Below, piece after piece: positions 1 to 9,415 of a stretch of DNA of 39,604 bases; the stretch's first letter is position 1; every line of letters starts with the position of its first letter. Position numbers and translations under genes: made by a program. A model generated the notes under the pieces. That model was given only the letters and a program-made list of their open reading frames with translations. It was not told the origin of the DNA and made no database searches. Origin of the DNA: Paracoccaceae bacterium (GTDB taxonomy: Bacteria; Pseudomonadota; Alphaproteobacteria; Rhodobacterales; Rhodobacteraceae); the NCBI GenBank assembly GCA_011389685.1, contig JAABTV010000019.1, positions 1-39,604 on the forward strand, given 5' to 3'.

Positions 1-2
1 GG

Positions 3-194
3 CTACCGGAGGTTTTGCGACCACAGGCGGAGCGAGGAGAGCGCTTCGTTATTGTCCACCGGTGGAGCCGCTGGAATGGCGCCGCCGACGCGCTTTGCGA
101 TTGTCGGAACGCCGTCTTCTCATCCGCTCCGATCAGCAAGGACCTGACCGCTCGCGAGATCGAAGCGGGTGTTTCGTTCCTAGCGATGCAGTAG
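3..194 (+). CDS. possible C-terminal fragment of an unidentified protein (cut by window edge)
   Basis: One frame is open from the window edge to a TAG at 192-194, giving 63 residues. G+C at third codon positions is fairly high, as expected for real coding sequence here. The tail reads like a normal soluble protein end (…KDLTAREIEAGVSFLAMQ). I do not recognise a family, and the fragment is too short to exclude chance. If real, the gene begins to the left of the window and is convergent with the nucleoside-salvage operon. Confidence 0.3.
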   Translation, partial: LPEVLRPQAERGERFVIVHRWSRWNGAADALCDCRNAVFSSAPISKDLTAREIEAGVSFLAMQ

Positions 195-493
195 TTGGCT
201 GGCGGCCGCGCGCTGAGGTCAGCTACTACAGATTTTGGATTAGGGTTATGGGTACGCTTTGGGCTGGGAGCGGTCATTGCCGCTGCCACTGCGCAAGCCT
301 GCTCCGTCTTGATGAGCCGGGACTCGCGGCGCGGCCCCCTTGCGCGGAATCAAGGCGCGGGACGCGCCGCCGCGCAGCGTCCCGTTGCCCGGAAGGCGAT
401 TTTGCCTTGCGCAAAATCTGCCGGAAGGGGACCGCCCCCTGGGCGGGCGCTGCGCGGCTCTTTCACCGTCCTCTCAAGGCCATGGGGGCACGC
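195..493. other. non-coding stretch with several hairpins downstream of upp
   Basis: I see no convincing gene here. Three perfect inverted repeats lie downstream of the minus-strand upp stop: CGGGACGC/GCGTCCCG at 358-384, GATTTTGC/GCAAAATC with a 5-nt loop at 398-418, and CCGCCC/GGGCGG at 432-446. None is followed by a clear T-run, so these may be transcript-end or processing structures rather than classical intrinsic terminators. The 398-418 hairpin resembles in style the short-loop hairpins at 13068-13200. Confidence 0.5.
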
Positions 494-1126
494 CTATTTC
501 GTGCCGAACATACGGTCGCCCGCGTCGCCCAGACCCGGCACGATATAGCCCTTTTCGTTGAGCCGCTCGTCAAGCGCGGCGGTGACGACGGGGACGTCGG
601 GGTGGGCCTCTTTCATGCGGGCGACGCCTTCGGGTGCGGCCAACAGGCACAGGAAGCGGATGTCGCGGGCGCCGGAGCCTTTCAGCAGGTCGATGGCGGC
701 GGCGGAGCTGTTGCCGGTGGCGAGCATCGGATCGACCGCGATCACCAGCCGCTCGTCAAGGTGGTCGGGCACCTTGTAATAGTATTGCACCGGCTGGAGC
801 GTCGCCTCGTCACGGTAAAGCCCGACGAAACCGACCCGCGCCGAGGGGATCAGTTCGAGCATTCCATCCAGCAGCCCGTTGCCCGCGCGCAGGATCGAAA
901 TCAGCGCCAGCTTGCGCCCGGCCAGCACCGGCGCCTCCATCGGGCAGAGCGGGGTGTCGATGGTGCGGGTGGTCATCGGCAATTCGCCCGTGACCTCGTA
1001 GGCGAGCAGTTGCGAGATTTCGCGCAAAAGCTGGCGGAACACGGCGGTCGAGGTGTCCTTTTGGCGCATCAGGGTCAGCTTGTGCTGGATGAGCGGGTGT
1101 TTGACGATGGTGAGGTGGTCTTTCAT
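494..1126 (-). CDS. upp: uracil phosphoribosyltransferase
   Basis: This enzyme converts uracil and PRPP to UMP and diphosphate in the cytosol, salvaging uracil released by the nucleoside enzymes encoded upstream. The protein has 210 residues, the normal family length. The PRPP loop DPMLATGNS lies at residues 132-140, and the C-terminal uracil-binding segment [16 protein letters not shown] at about 193-208. Its ATG overlaps the add stop codon as ATGA, so the two are probably translationally coupled. It is the last gene of the cdd-deoA-deoB-add-upp operon. Identity is secure from the motifs and the context. Confidence 0.97.
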   Translation of the reverse strand: MKDHLTIVKHPLIQHKLTLMRQKDTSTAVFRQLLREISQLLAYEVTGELPMTTRTIDTPLCPMEAPVLAGRKLALISILRAGNGLLDGMLELIPSARVGFVGLYRDEATLQPVQYYYKVPDHLDERLVIAVDPMLATGNSSAAAIDLLKGSGARDIRFLCLLAAPEGVARMKEAHPDVPVVTAALDERLNEKGYIVPGLGDAGDRMFGTK

Positions 1127-2109
1127 CTGGCTTCCAGTCTCTTTTTCACGCGGGCGCTAGTCTCATCGTCGCAGAAGGCGGCGGCAAGCGCCATCTGGTT
1201 GATCGCGGCGAAATCCTCGTCGTCCCAATCGAAGGCCCGGGCGGTTTCCTCGTATTCGCGGGTGAGCGTGGTGTGGAAGAAGGGCGGGTCGTCGGTCGAT
1301 ATGCTGACACTTAGCCCGGCCTGGCGCAGCCTGGCCAGAGGGTGGGCGGCGAAGGAGGGGAAAAGCCCCAGCGCGACGTTGGAGCCGGGGCAGGTTTCAA
1401 GGTGGATGGCGGTTTCGGCAAGCTGCTCGAGCAGGGCCGGGTCGGCATGGGCGGCGACGCCGTGGCCGATGCGGGCGGGGCGCAGGTGATGGAGCGTGTC
1501 GCGGATGGCTTGCGGCCCGCCCCATTCGCCGGCGTGGCAGGTGAGGTTCAGCCCTGCCTCGCGGGCGCAGTCGAAGGCCCAGGTGAAATCGCGCGGATGG
1601 CCGATCGTTTCGTTGCCTCCCATGCCGAAGCCGCGGATGAAGGGCCCGGCGGTTTCGGCGGCACAGAGGGCGGCGGGCCTTGCCGCGTCGGGGCCGAAAT
1701 GGCGGATGCAGGTGACGATGCCGCGATGGATGATGCCGTGGGTTTTCTCGGCCGCGCGGGAGGCGTCCTCGATCTCGGCCAGGTAATCGCGCCAGGCATG
1801 CAGGTCGCCGCCGCCGCAGAAATCGGGCGAGAGGAAGCTTTCGACATAGATCGCGCCATGTTCGGCGCAGTTTTCGAGCACGGCGGCGGTGAGGCGGCCA
1901 TAGTCGCGCGGGGTGGTCAGGACCGAGGTCGCGGCCTCGTAGACTTTGAGGAAATGCGGGAAGTCGCGGAAGGCGTAGCCGCCGGTTTCGGTGAAGATGC
2001 GCGAGAGGTCGATGTGTTTCTCGCGCGCGAGGTCACGGATCAGGGCGGGCGGGGCGGCACCTTCGAGGTGGAGGTGGAGTTCGAGCTTGGGGAGGGATTT
2101 CCAGGTCAT
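1123..2109 (-). CDS. add: adenosine deaminase (possibly adenine deaminase)
   Basis: This is a metal-dependent amidohydrolase-fold deaminase, expected to convert (deoxy)adenosine to (deoxy)inosine. Visible metal and catalytic residues are H12 and H14 in LHLHLEG, H192 and E194 in CHAGEWGG, H216 in IGHG, and the D273-D274 pair in STDDPP. The length of 328 residues fits the family. Adenosine- and adenine-deaminase subfamilies share these residues, so the exact substrate is inferred from neighbouring deoA, deoB and cdd. It lies 139 nt downstream of deoB, and that spacer holds a GC-rich hairpin. Its stop overlaps the upp start. Confidence 0.9.
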   Translation of the reverse strand: MTWKSLPKLELHLHLEGAAPPALIRDLAREKHIDLSRIFTETGGYAFRDFPHFLKVYEAATSVLTTPRDYGRLTAAVLENCAEHGAIYVESFLSPDFCGGGDLHAWRDYLAEIEDASRAAEKTHGIIHRGIVTCIRHFGPDAARPAALCAAETAGPFIRGFGMGGNETIGHPRDFTWAFDCAREAGLNLTCHAGEWGGPQAIRDTLHHLRPARIGHGVAAHADPALLEQLAETAIHLETCPGSNVALGLFPSFAAHPLARLRQAGLSVSISTDDPPFFHTTLTREYEETARAFDWDDEDFAAINQMALAAAFCDDETSARVKKRLEAR

Positions 2110-2174
2110 GGGCGGTGTCTGTCTTGGGAGGCGCGAGGATCAGAGGGCATGCGTCCGCCCGAGGTGGGCGCGAA

Positions 2175-2203
2175 TGCGCCCGCCTGTGGGGCGGGCGGGC
2201 GCA
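2175..2203 (-). other. GC-rich intra-operon hairpin between deoB and add
   Basis: A perfect 10-bp inverted repeat, TGCGCCCGCC/GGCGGGCGCA with a 9-nt loop, lies in the 139-nt gap between the deoB stop and the add start. There is no T-run after it on the transcribed strand. It could be a partial attenuator, an mRNA-stability element that separates add-upp from the upstream genes, or an incidental GC-rich fold. Confidence 0.4.
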
Positions 2204-2248
2204 TGCCCGGGCCGCAAGCGACCCGGGCGGGGCTGTTCCGAGAGTACA

Positions 2249-3454
2249 TCACAGGAAGCTCTCCCCTGCGCCGCGTTCGGTGAGGCCCAGGTGATGCGCG
2301 ACGCTGGCGCCGATATCGGCGAAGGCCACTTGGCCGATTTCACCCGTGCCGCGCCCGGCGATCAGCACCGGGGCGCGTTCGCGGGTGTGGTCGGTGCCGG
2401 TCCAGGTCGGATCGTTGCCGTGATCGGCGGTGATGAGCATCATGTCGCCGGGCCTCAGCCGGGGCAGGAGGCGGGCCAGTTCGGCGTCGAACCATTCGAG
2501 CGCGCGTGCATAGCCGGCGAGGTCGCGGCGGTGGCCGAAATTGCTGTCGAACTCGACGAGATTGGCAAAGGTGAGCGCGCCGTCGGGGGCGGTGTCGATG
2601 AGGTCGCCCAGGTGGGTCATGAGGGCGGCGTCGGAGCCTTTTCGGTGATCGGAGATGCCGCGCATCGAGAAGATGTCGCCGATCTTGCCCAATGCGAATG
2701 TGCTGCGGCCCGCCGCATGGGCCCAGTCAAGGAGCGTCGGGGCGGGGGGCGCGATGGCGTAGTCGTGGCGGTTTGCGGTGCGGGTGAAGGCGCCCGGCTC
2801 TCCGGTGAAGGGGCGCGCGATGACGCGGCCCACCCGGCGGGCGTGGAAGGCGGGGGCGATGGTGGCGCAGAGGTCAAGCAGGCGGTTGAGGCCAAATGTC
2901 TCCTCATGCGCGGCGATCTGGAGCACGCTGTCGGCGGAGGTGTAGACGATGGGCCAGCCGGTTCGCATGTGCGCCTCGCCATGGTCTGCGATGACCTGCG
3001 TTCCGGAGGCATGGGCGTTGCAGAGCGTGCCGGTCGTGTTCGCGGCGTCGCGGATGAGGGCGAGCAACGCGTCGGGGATGGCGGGGTCCGTGTCGGCGAA
3101 ATGGTGCCAGTCCCACGGCACCGGGACGCCCGCGATCTCCCAATGGCCGGAGGGTGTGTCCTTGCCGGGGCTGGTTTCCGTGGCCGCGCCCCAGAGGCCG
3201 GCGGTGGCGGGGGGCAGGCCCGCGTCGAGGCCGGAGGCGAGGCGGATCGCATCGCCCAGACCAAGGGCCGCGAGGGTGGGGACATGGAACGGCCCGGCGC
3301 GGCCATGATCGGCGCGACCCGCGGCACAGGCCAGCGCGATATGGCCCAGCGTGTTGGCCCCGGTGTCGGGGGTGGCGCCGTTGAAGAAGCGGTCGGCGTC
3401 CGGCGCACCGCCGATGCCACAGGAATCCATCACCACGAGAAAGGCGCGCGTCAT
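2249..3454 (-). CDS. deoB: phosphopentomutase
   Basis: DeoB interconverts (deoxy)ribose-1-phosphate and the 5-phosphate, passing the sugar released by nucleoside phosphorolysis to central metabolism. The 401-residue protein belongs to the alkaline-phosphatase superfamily. The N-terminal metal-binding start MDSCGIGGAPDA, the segment GKDTPSGHWE that contains the phosphorylatable Thr, and the C-terminal metal site ITADHGNDPTWTGTDHTRE are all present. The start overlaps the deoA stop (ATGA), indicating coupling. Length and motifs are normal for the family. Confidence 0.96.
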   Translation of the reverse strand: MTRAFLVVMDSCGIGGAPDADRFFNGATPDTGANTLGHIALACAAGRADHGRAGPFHVPTLAALGLGDAIRLASGLDAGLPPATAGLWGAATETSPGKDTPSGHWEIAGVPVPWDWHHFADTDPAIPDALLALIRDAANTTGTLCNAHASGTQVIADHGEAHMRTGWPIVYTSADSVLQIAAHEETFGLNRLLDLCATIAPAFHARRVGRVIARPFTGEPGAFTRTANRHDYAIAPPAPTLLDWAHAAGRSTFALGKIGDIFSMRGISDHRKGSDAALMTHLGDLIDTAPDGALTFANLVEFDSNFGHRRDLAGYARALEWFDAELARLLPRLRPGDMMLITADHGNDPTWTGTDHTRERAPVLIAGRGTGEIGQVAFADIGASVAHHLGLTERGAGESFL

Positions 3455-4761
3455 CCGTCGATCCAGTCATGGATGAGGGGCGGCAGGTCGGGTGCGGTCT
3501 CGCTCAGACTGAGCGCGGCCAGAAGCGCGGCCCCGGCGCGCGTGGCATCGGTCTCGCGCGCGGCGTGGATGCGGGCGACGGGCTGGCCCCGTTCGACCCG
3601 CGCGCCCAGCGGCAGGAGGTCGGAAATGCCGACGGCGGGGTCGATCACGTCGGTTTCGACCTGCCGCCCGCCGCCAAGGCCGACCACGGCAAGGCCCAGC
3701 GCCTCGCCGTCCCATGCGGCGACATGGCCGGCGTGCGGCGCGGTGATCTCGCGGATCACGGTGGCCTCGGGCAGGAAGCGCGGCCAGTCCTCGACAAGGC
3801 GCAGCGGCCCGCCCTGTGCGGCGACCATGGCGCCGAAACGCTCGGCGGCGCGGCCGTCGCGGATCGCATCGGCGATGGCATCGGCCCCGGCCTCGACATC
3901 CACGGCCAGCCCGGCATCGGCCAGCACCACGCCGCCCAGCACCGCGCAAAGCTGCACCAGCGGGCCGGGACGCGCGGCGCCGGTGAGGGTGCGCATCACC
4001 TCGGCGATTTCAAGCGCGTTGCCCAGCGAGGGCACCAGCGGCTGGCTCATGTCCGAGAGGATCGCGGAGGTCGGGCATCCGGCGGCATTGGCGGTGTCCA
4101 CGAGGGCGCGGGCCAGCGCGCGGGCGGAGTCGGGGGTTTTCATGAAGGCGCCGGAGCCGGTCTTGACGTCGAGCACCAGCCCGCCCAGCCCGGCGGCGAG
4201 TTTCTTGGACAGGATCGAGGCGGTGATGAGATCGAGGCTTTCGACCGTCGCGGTCACGTCGCGGATGGCGTAAAGCCGCTTGTCGGCGGGGGCGATGCGG
4301 GCCGAGGCCGAGACGATGGCGGCGCCGGCCGTGTCCACCGCGCGGCGCAGCGCGGATTCGTCGAGATCGGTGCGCAGGCCCGGAATCGCCTCGATCTTGT
4401 CGAGCGTGCCGCCGGTATGGCCCAGCCCGCGCCCCGAGATCATCGGCACCGCCGCGCCGCAGGCGGCCAGCGCGGGCGCCAGCACGAGGCTGACGCAATC
4501 GCCCACCCCGCCGGTCGAATGCTTGTCGAGCACCGGGCGATCCAGATCCCAGCGCAGCACATCGCCGCTGTCGCGCATCGCCAGCGTCAGCGCGACGCGC
4601 CCCTCCTCGGAGAGGCCGCGCAGCAGCACCGCCATGGCAAAGGCCCCGGCCTGTGCGTCCGAGACGGCGTGATCGGCAAGCCCCTGCGCGAACCAGCGCA
4701 ATTCGTCCCGCGACGGGGTGTCGCCGTCGCGCAGTCTGGCGATGATTCGTCTTGCGTCCAT
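3451..4761 (-). CDS. deoA: thymidine phosphorylase
   Basis: DeoA phosphorolyses thymidine or deoxyuridine to the free base plus 2-deoxyribose-1-phosphate, the substrate of DeoB. The chosen ATG at 4761 gives a 436-residue protein starting MDARRIIARL, the expected family N-terminus. The frame stays open further upstream, but that stretch overlaps cdd and has no homology. Conserved segments include KHSTGGVGD (phosphate binding), GRGLGHTGGTLDK and KLAAGLGGLVLDVKTGSGAFM. The gene begins 23 nt after the cdd stop and overlaps deoB by 4 nt, so it lies within one operon. Confidence 0.96.
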   Translation of the reverse strand: MDARRIIARLRDGDTPSRDELRWFAQGLADHAVSDAQAGAFAMAVLLRGLSEEGRVALTLAMRDSGDVLRWDLDRPVLDKHSTGGVGDCVSLVLAPALAACGAAVPMISGRGLGHTGGTLDKIEAIPGLRTDLDESALRRAVDTAGAAIVSASARIAPADKRLYAIRDVTATVESLDLITASILSKKLAAGLGGLVLDVKTGSGAFMKTPDSARALARALVDTANAAGCPTSAILSDMSQPLVPSLGNALEIAEVMRTLTGAARPGPLVQLCAVLGGVVLADAGLAVDVEAGADAIADAIRDGRAAERFGAMVAAQGGPLRLVEDWPRFLPEATVIREITAPHAGHVAAWDGEALGLAVVGLGGGRQVETDVIDPAVGISDLLPLGARVERGQPVARIHAARETDATRAGAALLAALSLSETAPDLPPLIHDWIDG

Positions 4762-4784
4762 CAGGCAGCCCCCCGTCAGCCCCG

Positions 4785-5177
4785 TCAGCGGGACATTTGG
4801 CTTTGATCGAAGGCGCCGGGCAGAAGCGCGGCGATGGTCATGGTCGTCTCCACCCCGTCGAGATTGGCCATGGTCACGGGCATGTCCGGCCCGGCGGCGA
4901 ACTCGGCCAGTTTCTGACGACACCCGCCGCAGGGCGTGACCGGCACGGGGCTGTCGGCGATGACATAGGCGGCGGTGATCCGGATCTGACCGGCGGCGAC
5001 CATGGCGGCAATCGCCCCGGCCTCGGCGCAGGTGCCTTCGGGATAGGCCACGTTTTCAACGTTGCAGCCGGCATGGATGCTGCCATCGGCGGCCCGGACC
5101 GCCGCACCGACCCTGAAACCGGAATAGGGTGCATAGGCGTGCGCGCGCACCGCGCGGGCTGTTTCAGACAATGACAT
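4785..5177 (-). CDS. cdd: cytidine deaminase
   Basis: Cdd hydrolyses (deoxy)cytidine to (deoxy)uridine, the entry step for cytidine into the salvage operon. The 130-residue length matches the short tetrameric class, which uses three zinc cysteines. These are C50 in the TCAE motif (E52 is the proton shuttle) and C83 and C86 in PCGGC. It is the first gene of the cdd-deoA-deoB-add-upp operon. A strong ribosome-binding site (AAGGAG) precedes the ATG, but the site and start codon sit inside an 11-bp inverted repeat (see 5174-5209). Confidence 0.95.
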   Translation of the reverse strand: MSLSETARAVRAHAYAPYSGFRVGAAVRAADGSIHAGCNVENVAYPEGTCAEAGAIAAMVAAGQIRITAAYVIADSPVPVTPCGGCRQKLAEFAAGPDMPVTMANLDGVETTMTIAALLPGAFDQSQMSR

Positions 5178-5209
5178 GGCCGCCTCTCCTTACGGTTTGG
5201 CGGCCATGT
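5174..5209 (-). promoter_or_regulatory. inverted repeat enclosing the cdd start codon and ribosome-binding site
   Basis: ACATGGCCGCC (5174-5184) and GGCGGCCATGT (5199-5209) are exact reverse complements, 11 bp each, around a 14-nt loop. On the transcript the loop carries AAGGAG and the 3' arm contains the cdd ATG. The hairpin could limit initiation on the first gene of the operon, or the dyad could be a DNA operator for a DeoR-type repressor. Structure and position are read directly from the sequence; the function is inference. Confidence 0.55.
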
Positions 5210-5229
5210 TCTGCGTCCGACGGGCAGGA

Positions 5230-5253
5230 TGCAAGGGGCACTGTGCCCCTGCA
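5230..5253 (-). terminator. hairpin downstream of asnB
   Basis: GGGGCAC-T-GTGCCCC (5235-5249) is extended by TGCA/TGCA with one bulged base, giving a compact stem a few bases after the asnB stop at 5257. It lies between asnB and cdd on the same strand and would separate the two transcripts. There is no strong T-run, so efficiency is uncertain. Confidence 0.45.
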
Positions 5254-5256
5254 GGG

Positions 5257-6774
5257 TCAGACGGCGGCGATGCGGTCGGTGCTGTCCCATGTCCCGGCAT
5301 TGGACAGGATCAGCTCGGGATCGGCATAGGCCGCGCGCAGCAGCTTTTCATAAAGCGCGCCTTCTTGCGCGCGGTCGAGTGGGCGATCCGCGCCCGACAC
5401 GATCATCAACGCCTCTTGCAGCGCATCGACCGTCCCGGAGCCCTCGTCGAACTGGGCCTTCCTGCGCCAGACGAGGCTGTCGGGCAGCAGGTCGGAACAG
5501 GCCTTGCGCAGGATCCATTTCTCGGTAGTCTCGCCGGTGCTCTCCATCGCGTCCGGGTCGGTGCGGCGCAGTTTCAGCGTCGCCGGGATGGACTGCGCAA
5601 AGTCGATCAGGTCACGATCAAGGAACGGCGTGCGCGCCTCGAGGCTTTCGGCCATGGTCACCCGGTCGACCCGCTGCAGGTTGATGTTGTGCATCGCGTT
5701 GAGGCTTCGGGTCAGTTCCTCGGCCAGCTCGCGGGGATGATCGACATAGGCGTGGTGATAGGCATAGCCGGCGAAAAGCTCGTCCGCGCCTTCGCCGGTC
5801 AGCACCGCCTTGACATGCCGGACGGCGAGTTTCGCGGCGAAATGCGTGGGCACGGCAGAGCGCACGAGATCCACATCGGCGCTTTCCAGGTGATAGATCA
5901 CATGCGGCAGGACATCGGCCAGATCGTGGGCGGTGAAGGCATGTTCATGATGGTCCGAGCCGATATGCGCGGCCACCTCGCGCGCGGCGATGAGATCGGG
6001 GCTGCCCTTGGTGCCGACCGCGAAGGTCTTGAGCGGGGTCTTGCTCAGGCGCGCGGCGATCGCGGCGATGATCGAGCTGTCGAGCCCGCCGGAGAGGAAG
6101 CTGCCCACCTCCACATCGGCCACCATCCATTTCGCCACCGCGTCTTCGAGCACCAGCCGCAATTCCCGCGCCGTGGCCTCGATATCGAGCCCCTCTTCGG
6201 CCACGGCCGCGCCATGGGGCATGCGATACCAGCGGCGCATGCCGTCGATGCTGTCGAACAGGCAGCCGGGTTCGATCGCCTCGACGGAATTATAGGCCAG
6301 CCCGTCAAACGCCTTGAGTTCGGAGGCGAACGCCATGCCCTCGCCGATCCGGGCCAGGTAGAGCGGCTTGATCCCCAACGGGTCGCGCGCAGCGATGATG
6401 CGGTTTTTCGTGGCCAGCACGAAGGCGAACATCCCGTCCAGCCGTGCCACCCAGCGCAATTCACCGGCGCGAAAGAGATGCAGGATCGCCTCGCTGTCGC
6501 TTTCGGTCTCGAAGGCGGACTCGCCCAGGATCGCGCGAAGGTCGGCGTGGTTGTAGATCTCGCCATTGGCGACAAGCAGGTCGCGGTCCTGATAGATCGG
6601 TTGCTGCCCGTCCTCGGGGCCGATGATCGACAACCGGCAATGGGCCATGATCACCGGCGCCCCCTGCCCCTTGACCACCTCGACGGCATCGGGGCCGCGA
6701 TGGGAAATTTTCTCGATCATCGAGGCGGCAAGCGCCGGATCCCCGATGTTGTACAGACAGACAAAGCCACACAT
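5257..6774 (-). CDS. asnB: asparagine synthetase, glutamine-hydrolysing (AsnB-type)
   Basis: The enzyme makes asparagine from aspartate, ATP and glutamine. The start is fixed by the catalytic cysteine: class II glutaminases need Cys as residue 2, and the ATG at 6774 gives MCGFVCLYN. Upstream in-frame ATGs would bury it. The N-terminal glutaminase domain shows RLSIIGPEDGQQP and NGEIYN. The synthetase domain carries the pyrophosphatase loop SGGLDSS and the later GEGADELFAGY. At 505 residues it is shorter than E. coli AsnB but within the family range. It is divergent from maeB across a 310-bp intergenic region. Confidence 0.92.
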   Translation of the reverse strand: MCGFVCLYNIGDPALAASMIEKISHRGPDAVEVVKGQGAPVIMAHCRLSIIGPEDGQQPIYQDRDLLVANGEIYNHADLRAILGESAFETESDSEAILHLFRAGELRWVARLDGMFAFVLATKNRIIAARDPLGIKPLYLARIGEGMAFASELKAFDGLAYNSVEAIEPGCLFDSIDGMRRWYRMPHGAAVAEEGLDIEATARELRLVLEDAVAKWMVADVEVGSFLSGGLDSSIIAAIAARLSKTPLKTFAVGTKGSPDLIAAREVAAHIGSDHHEHAFTAHDLADVLPHVIYHLESADVDLVRSAVPTHFAAKLAVRHVKAVLTGEGADELFAGYAYHHAYVDHPRELAEELTRSLNAMHNINLQRVDRVTMAESLEARTPFLDRDLIDFAQSIPATLKLRRTDPDAMESTGETTEKWILRKACSDLLPDSLVWRRKAQFDEGSGTVDALQEALMIVSGADRPLDRAQEGALYEKLLRAAYADPELILSNAGTWDSTDRIAAV

Positions 6775-7084
6775 GGCAGGTTCAAAGCCCTTTTCAGTTT
6801 TCATTCCGATCCCCCGAAAAATGCGACTGCCCCGCATGACAGGAATGCGGGCGGCAGGGGCGCTGATATGATGGGAAACCGATCGTGCGCCCAACCTATG
6901 GGGTTTTGAGGGGTCCGCAAGCCAATTACGACCGGTTATGTCGCAAACACGACATTCACGGCCTGTTTCTCGCCGGTTTCGACTTTCGGGCTTTCAAGGA
7001 AACAGCCTTTGGCAATTCACGGATGCGTGCGAACAGATAAAGGTTTAATGGTGAACTACAGGCGGAAATGCGCGAGGTTGCCCG
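6775..7084. promoter_or_regulatory. divergent asnB/maeB intergenic region
   Basis: This 310-bp stretch holds no credible gene and must carry the promoters of both divergent genes. Two dyads stand out: CCCGCAT/ATGCGGG (6831-6851) on the asnB side, and ATGTCG-N6-CGACAT (6938-6955) nearer maeB. The second has the size and symmetry of an operator for a dimeric regulator, but I cannot name the protein. maeB has a weak ribosome-binding site (GAGG) just before its ATG. Confidence 0.45.
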
Positions 7085-9364
7085 ATGTCGATCGACCCCA
7101 AGGAAACACAGCGCCAGGCGGCGCTTGACTATCACGAATTCCCCAAGCCCGGGAAGCTTGAGATCCGGGCGACCAAGCCGCTGGCCAACGGGCGCGACCT
7201 TGCGCGGGCCTATTCGCCGGGGGTGGCCGAGGCGAGCCTCGAGATCAAGGCCGACGAGACCAACGCGGCGCGTTACACGGCGCGCGGCAATCTCGTGGGC
7301 GTGGTGTCGAACGGCACCGCCGTCCTGGGGCTGGGCGATATCGGGGCGCTGGCCAGCAAACCGGTGATGGAAGGCAAGGCGGTCCTGTTCAAGAATTTCG
7401 CCGGGATCGACTGTTTCGACATCGAGGTGAACGAATCCGACCCAGAGAAGCTGGCCGATATCGTCTGCGCGCTGGAGCCGACATTCGGGGCGATCAACCT
7501 TGAGGACATCAAGGCGCCGGATTGTTTCATCGTGGAAAAGCTGTGCCGCGAGCGGATGAACATCCCGGTCTTTCACGACGATCAGCATGGCACCGCGATC
7601 GTGGTCGGGGCAGCGGCGACCAACGCGCTTTACGTGGCGGGCAAGCGGTTCGAAGAGATCAGGATCGTTTCGACCGGCGGCGGGGCGGCGGGGATCGCCT
7701 GTCTCAACATGCTGCTGAAACTGGGGGTGAAGCGCGAGAACGTGTGGCTGTGCGACATTCACGGGCTGGTCCATGAGGGGCGCGAGGTGGACATGAACCC
7801 GCAAAAGGCGGCCTATGCGCAGGCCAGCGATTTGCGCACCCTGGACGAGGTGATCGGGGGGGCGGACCTGTTCCTGGGGCTGAGCGGGCCGGGGGTTCTG
7901 ACGCCCGAGCAGGTCGCAAGGATGGCGCCGCAGCCGATCATCTTCGCGCTGGCCAATCCGACGCCGGAAATCCTTCCCGATGTGGTGAAATCGGTGGCGC
8001 CGGATGCGATCATCGCCACGGGGCGCAGCGATTTTCCCAACCAGGTCAACAACGTGCTGTGTTTTCCGTTCATCTTTCGTGGCGCGCTGGATGTCGGCGC
8101 GACCGAGATCAACGACGCGATGCAGATCGCCTGTATCGAGGGGATCGCGGCGCTGGCACGGGCCACGACGAGTGCCGAGGCCGCGGCGGCCTATCAGGGC
8201 GAGCAGTTGACCTTCGGGCCCGATTACCTGATCCCCAAGCCGTTCGATCCGCGGCTGGTGGCGGTGGTGTCGAGCGCGGTGGCCAGCGCGGCGATGGAAA
8301 GCGGCGTGGCGATGCGGCCGATCGACAACATGGACGAGTATCGCGCGCGGCTCAATCAGAGCGTGTTCAAGTCGGCGCTGCTGATGCGGCCGGTGTTCGA
8401 CGCCGCGCGCACCGCGTCGCGCCGGATCGTCTTTGCCGAGGGCGAGGACGAGCGCGTGTTGCGCGCGGCGCAGGCCATTCTGGAGGACACCACCGAGACG
8501 CCGATCCTGATCGGGCGGCCCGAGGTGATCGAACGGCGCTGCGAGCGGGCGGGGCTGACCATCCGGCCCGGTCAGGACGTGGATATCGTCAACCCCGAAA
8601 ACGATCCGCGCTATCGCGATTACTGGCAGAGCTATCACCAGATCATGGCCCGGCGCGGGGTGACGCCCGACATCGCCCGCGCCGTGATGCGCACCAACAG
8701 CACCGCCATCGGCGCGGTGATGGTGCATCGCGGCGAGGCCGATTCCCTCATCTGCGGGACGTTCGGGGAATATCGCTGGCATCTGAATTACGTGGCCCAG
8801 GTCTTGGCGCAGGACGGGCTGCGCCCGCACGGGGCGCTGTCGATGATGATCCTCGAAGAGGGGCCGCTGTTCATCGCCGACACCCATGTCTGGACCTTGC
8901 CGAGCCCCGAACAGATTGCCGAGGTGGCCATCGGCGCGGCCCGGCATGTGCGGCGGTTCGGGCTCGAGCCGAAGCTGGCGCTGTGTTCGCAATCGCAATT
9001 CGGCAACCAGGCCGAGGGGTCGGGGCAGCGGCTGCGCGCGGCGATCGAGATCCTCGATTCCGAGCCGCGCGATTTCGCCTATGAGGGCGAGATGAACGTG
9101 GATACGGCGCTTGACCCCGAATTGCGCGAGCGGCTGTTGCCGGGCGGGCGGCTCGAGGGGGCGGCCAATGTGCTGATCTTCGGCCATGCCGACGCGGCCT
9201 CGGGGGTGCGCAACATTCTCAAGGCGAAGGCGGGGGGACTTGAGGTCGGGCCGATCCTGATGGGGATGGGCAACCGGGTGCATGTGGTGTCGCCGGGGAT
9301 CACGCCGCGCGGATTGCTGAACATGGCCGCGATCGCGGGCACGCCGGTGGCGCATTACGGGTAA
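7085..9364 (+). CDS. maeB: NADP-dependent malic enzyme with C-terminal phosphotransacetylase-like domain
   Basis: MaeB decarboxylates malate to pyruvate with reduction of NADP, linking C4 acids to C3 and acetyl units. At 759 residues it has the two-part architecture typical of proteobacterial MaeB. The malic-enzyme half (about 1-430) has the [18 protein letters not shown] segment and a Rossmann STGGGAAG. A phosphotransacetylase-like C-terminal half (from about 440, [13 protein letters not shown]) follows. In studied homologues the second half is regulatory, sensing acetyl-CoA, rather than catalytic. It lies upstream of prpE but is separated by 461 bp with a terminator, so it is probably transcribed alone. 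Confidence 0.95.
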   Translation: MSIDPKETQRQAALDYHEFPKPGKLEIRATKPLANGRDLARAYSPGVAEASLEIKADETNAARYTARGNLVGVVSNGTAVLGLGDIGALASKPVMEGKAVLFKNFAGIDCFDIEVNESDPEKLADIVCALEPTFGAINLEDIKAPDCFIVEKLCRERMNIPVFHDDQHGTAIVVGAAATNALYVAGKRFEEIRIVSTGGGAAGIACLNMLLKLGVKRENVWLCDIHGLVHEGREVDMNPQKAAYAQASDLRTLDEVIGGADLFLGLSGPGVLTPEQVARMAPQPIIFALANPTPEILPDVVKSVAPDAIIATGRSDFPNQVNNVLCFPFIFRGALDVGATEINDAMQIACIEGIAALARATTSAEAAAAYQGEQLTFGPDYLIPKPFDPRLVAVVSSAVASAAMESGVAMRPIDNMDEYRARLNQSVFKSALLMRPVFDAARTASRRIVFAEGEDERVLRAAQAILEDTTETPILIGRPEVIERRCERAGLTIRPGQDVDIVNPENDPRYRDYWQSYHQIMARRGVTPDIARAVMRTNSTAIGAVMVHRGEADSLICGTFGEYRWHLNYVAQVLAQDGLRPHGALSMMILEEGPLFIADTHVWTLPSPEQIAEVAIGAARHVRRFGLEPKLALCSQSQFGNQAEGSGQRLRAAIEILDSEPRDFAYEGEMNVDTALDPELRERLLPGGRLEGAANVLIFGHADAASGVRNILKAKAGGLEVGPILMGMGNRVHVVSPGITPRGLLNMAAIAGTPVAHYG

Positions 9365-9368
9365 GGCA

Positions 9369-9396
9369 CTGCCGGGGCGGGACTTGTCCCCGGCAG
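9369..9396. terminator. bidirectional hairpin after maeB
   Basis: CTGCCGGGG/CCCCGGCAG (9-bp arms, 10-nt loop) begins 5 nt after the maeB stop. It sits between maeB and the possible minus-strand micro-ORF at 9416-9472, so it could end transcripts from both sides. It is followed on the plus strand by a short T-containing tract. Confidence 0.6.
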
Positions 9397-9415
9397 CACC
9401 CGTTTCAGTCACGCA

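Noticed and set aside
62..1489. Long plus-strand open frame opposite upp and add
   Set aside because: It mirrors two well-conserved genes on the other strand; high GC leaves few stops, and the translation is low-complexity with no family resemblance.
1991..4273. 760-codon plus-strand frame opposite deoB and deoA
   Set aside because: It is antisense to secure deoB/deoA coding sequence, with Arg/Gly/Pro-rich shadow composition.
6956..9412. 818-codon minus-strand frame opposite maeB
   Set aside because: It is the antisense shadow of maeB; rich in His, Arg and Pro with no recognisable domain.
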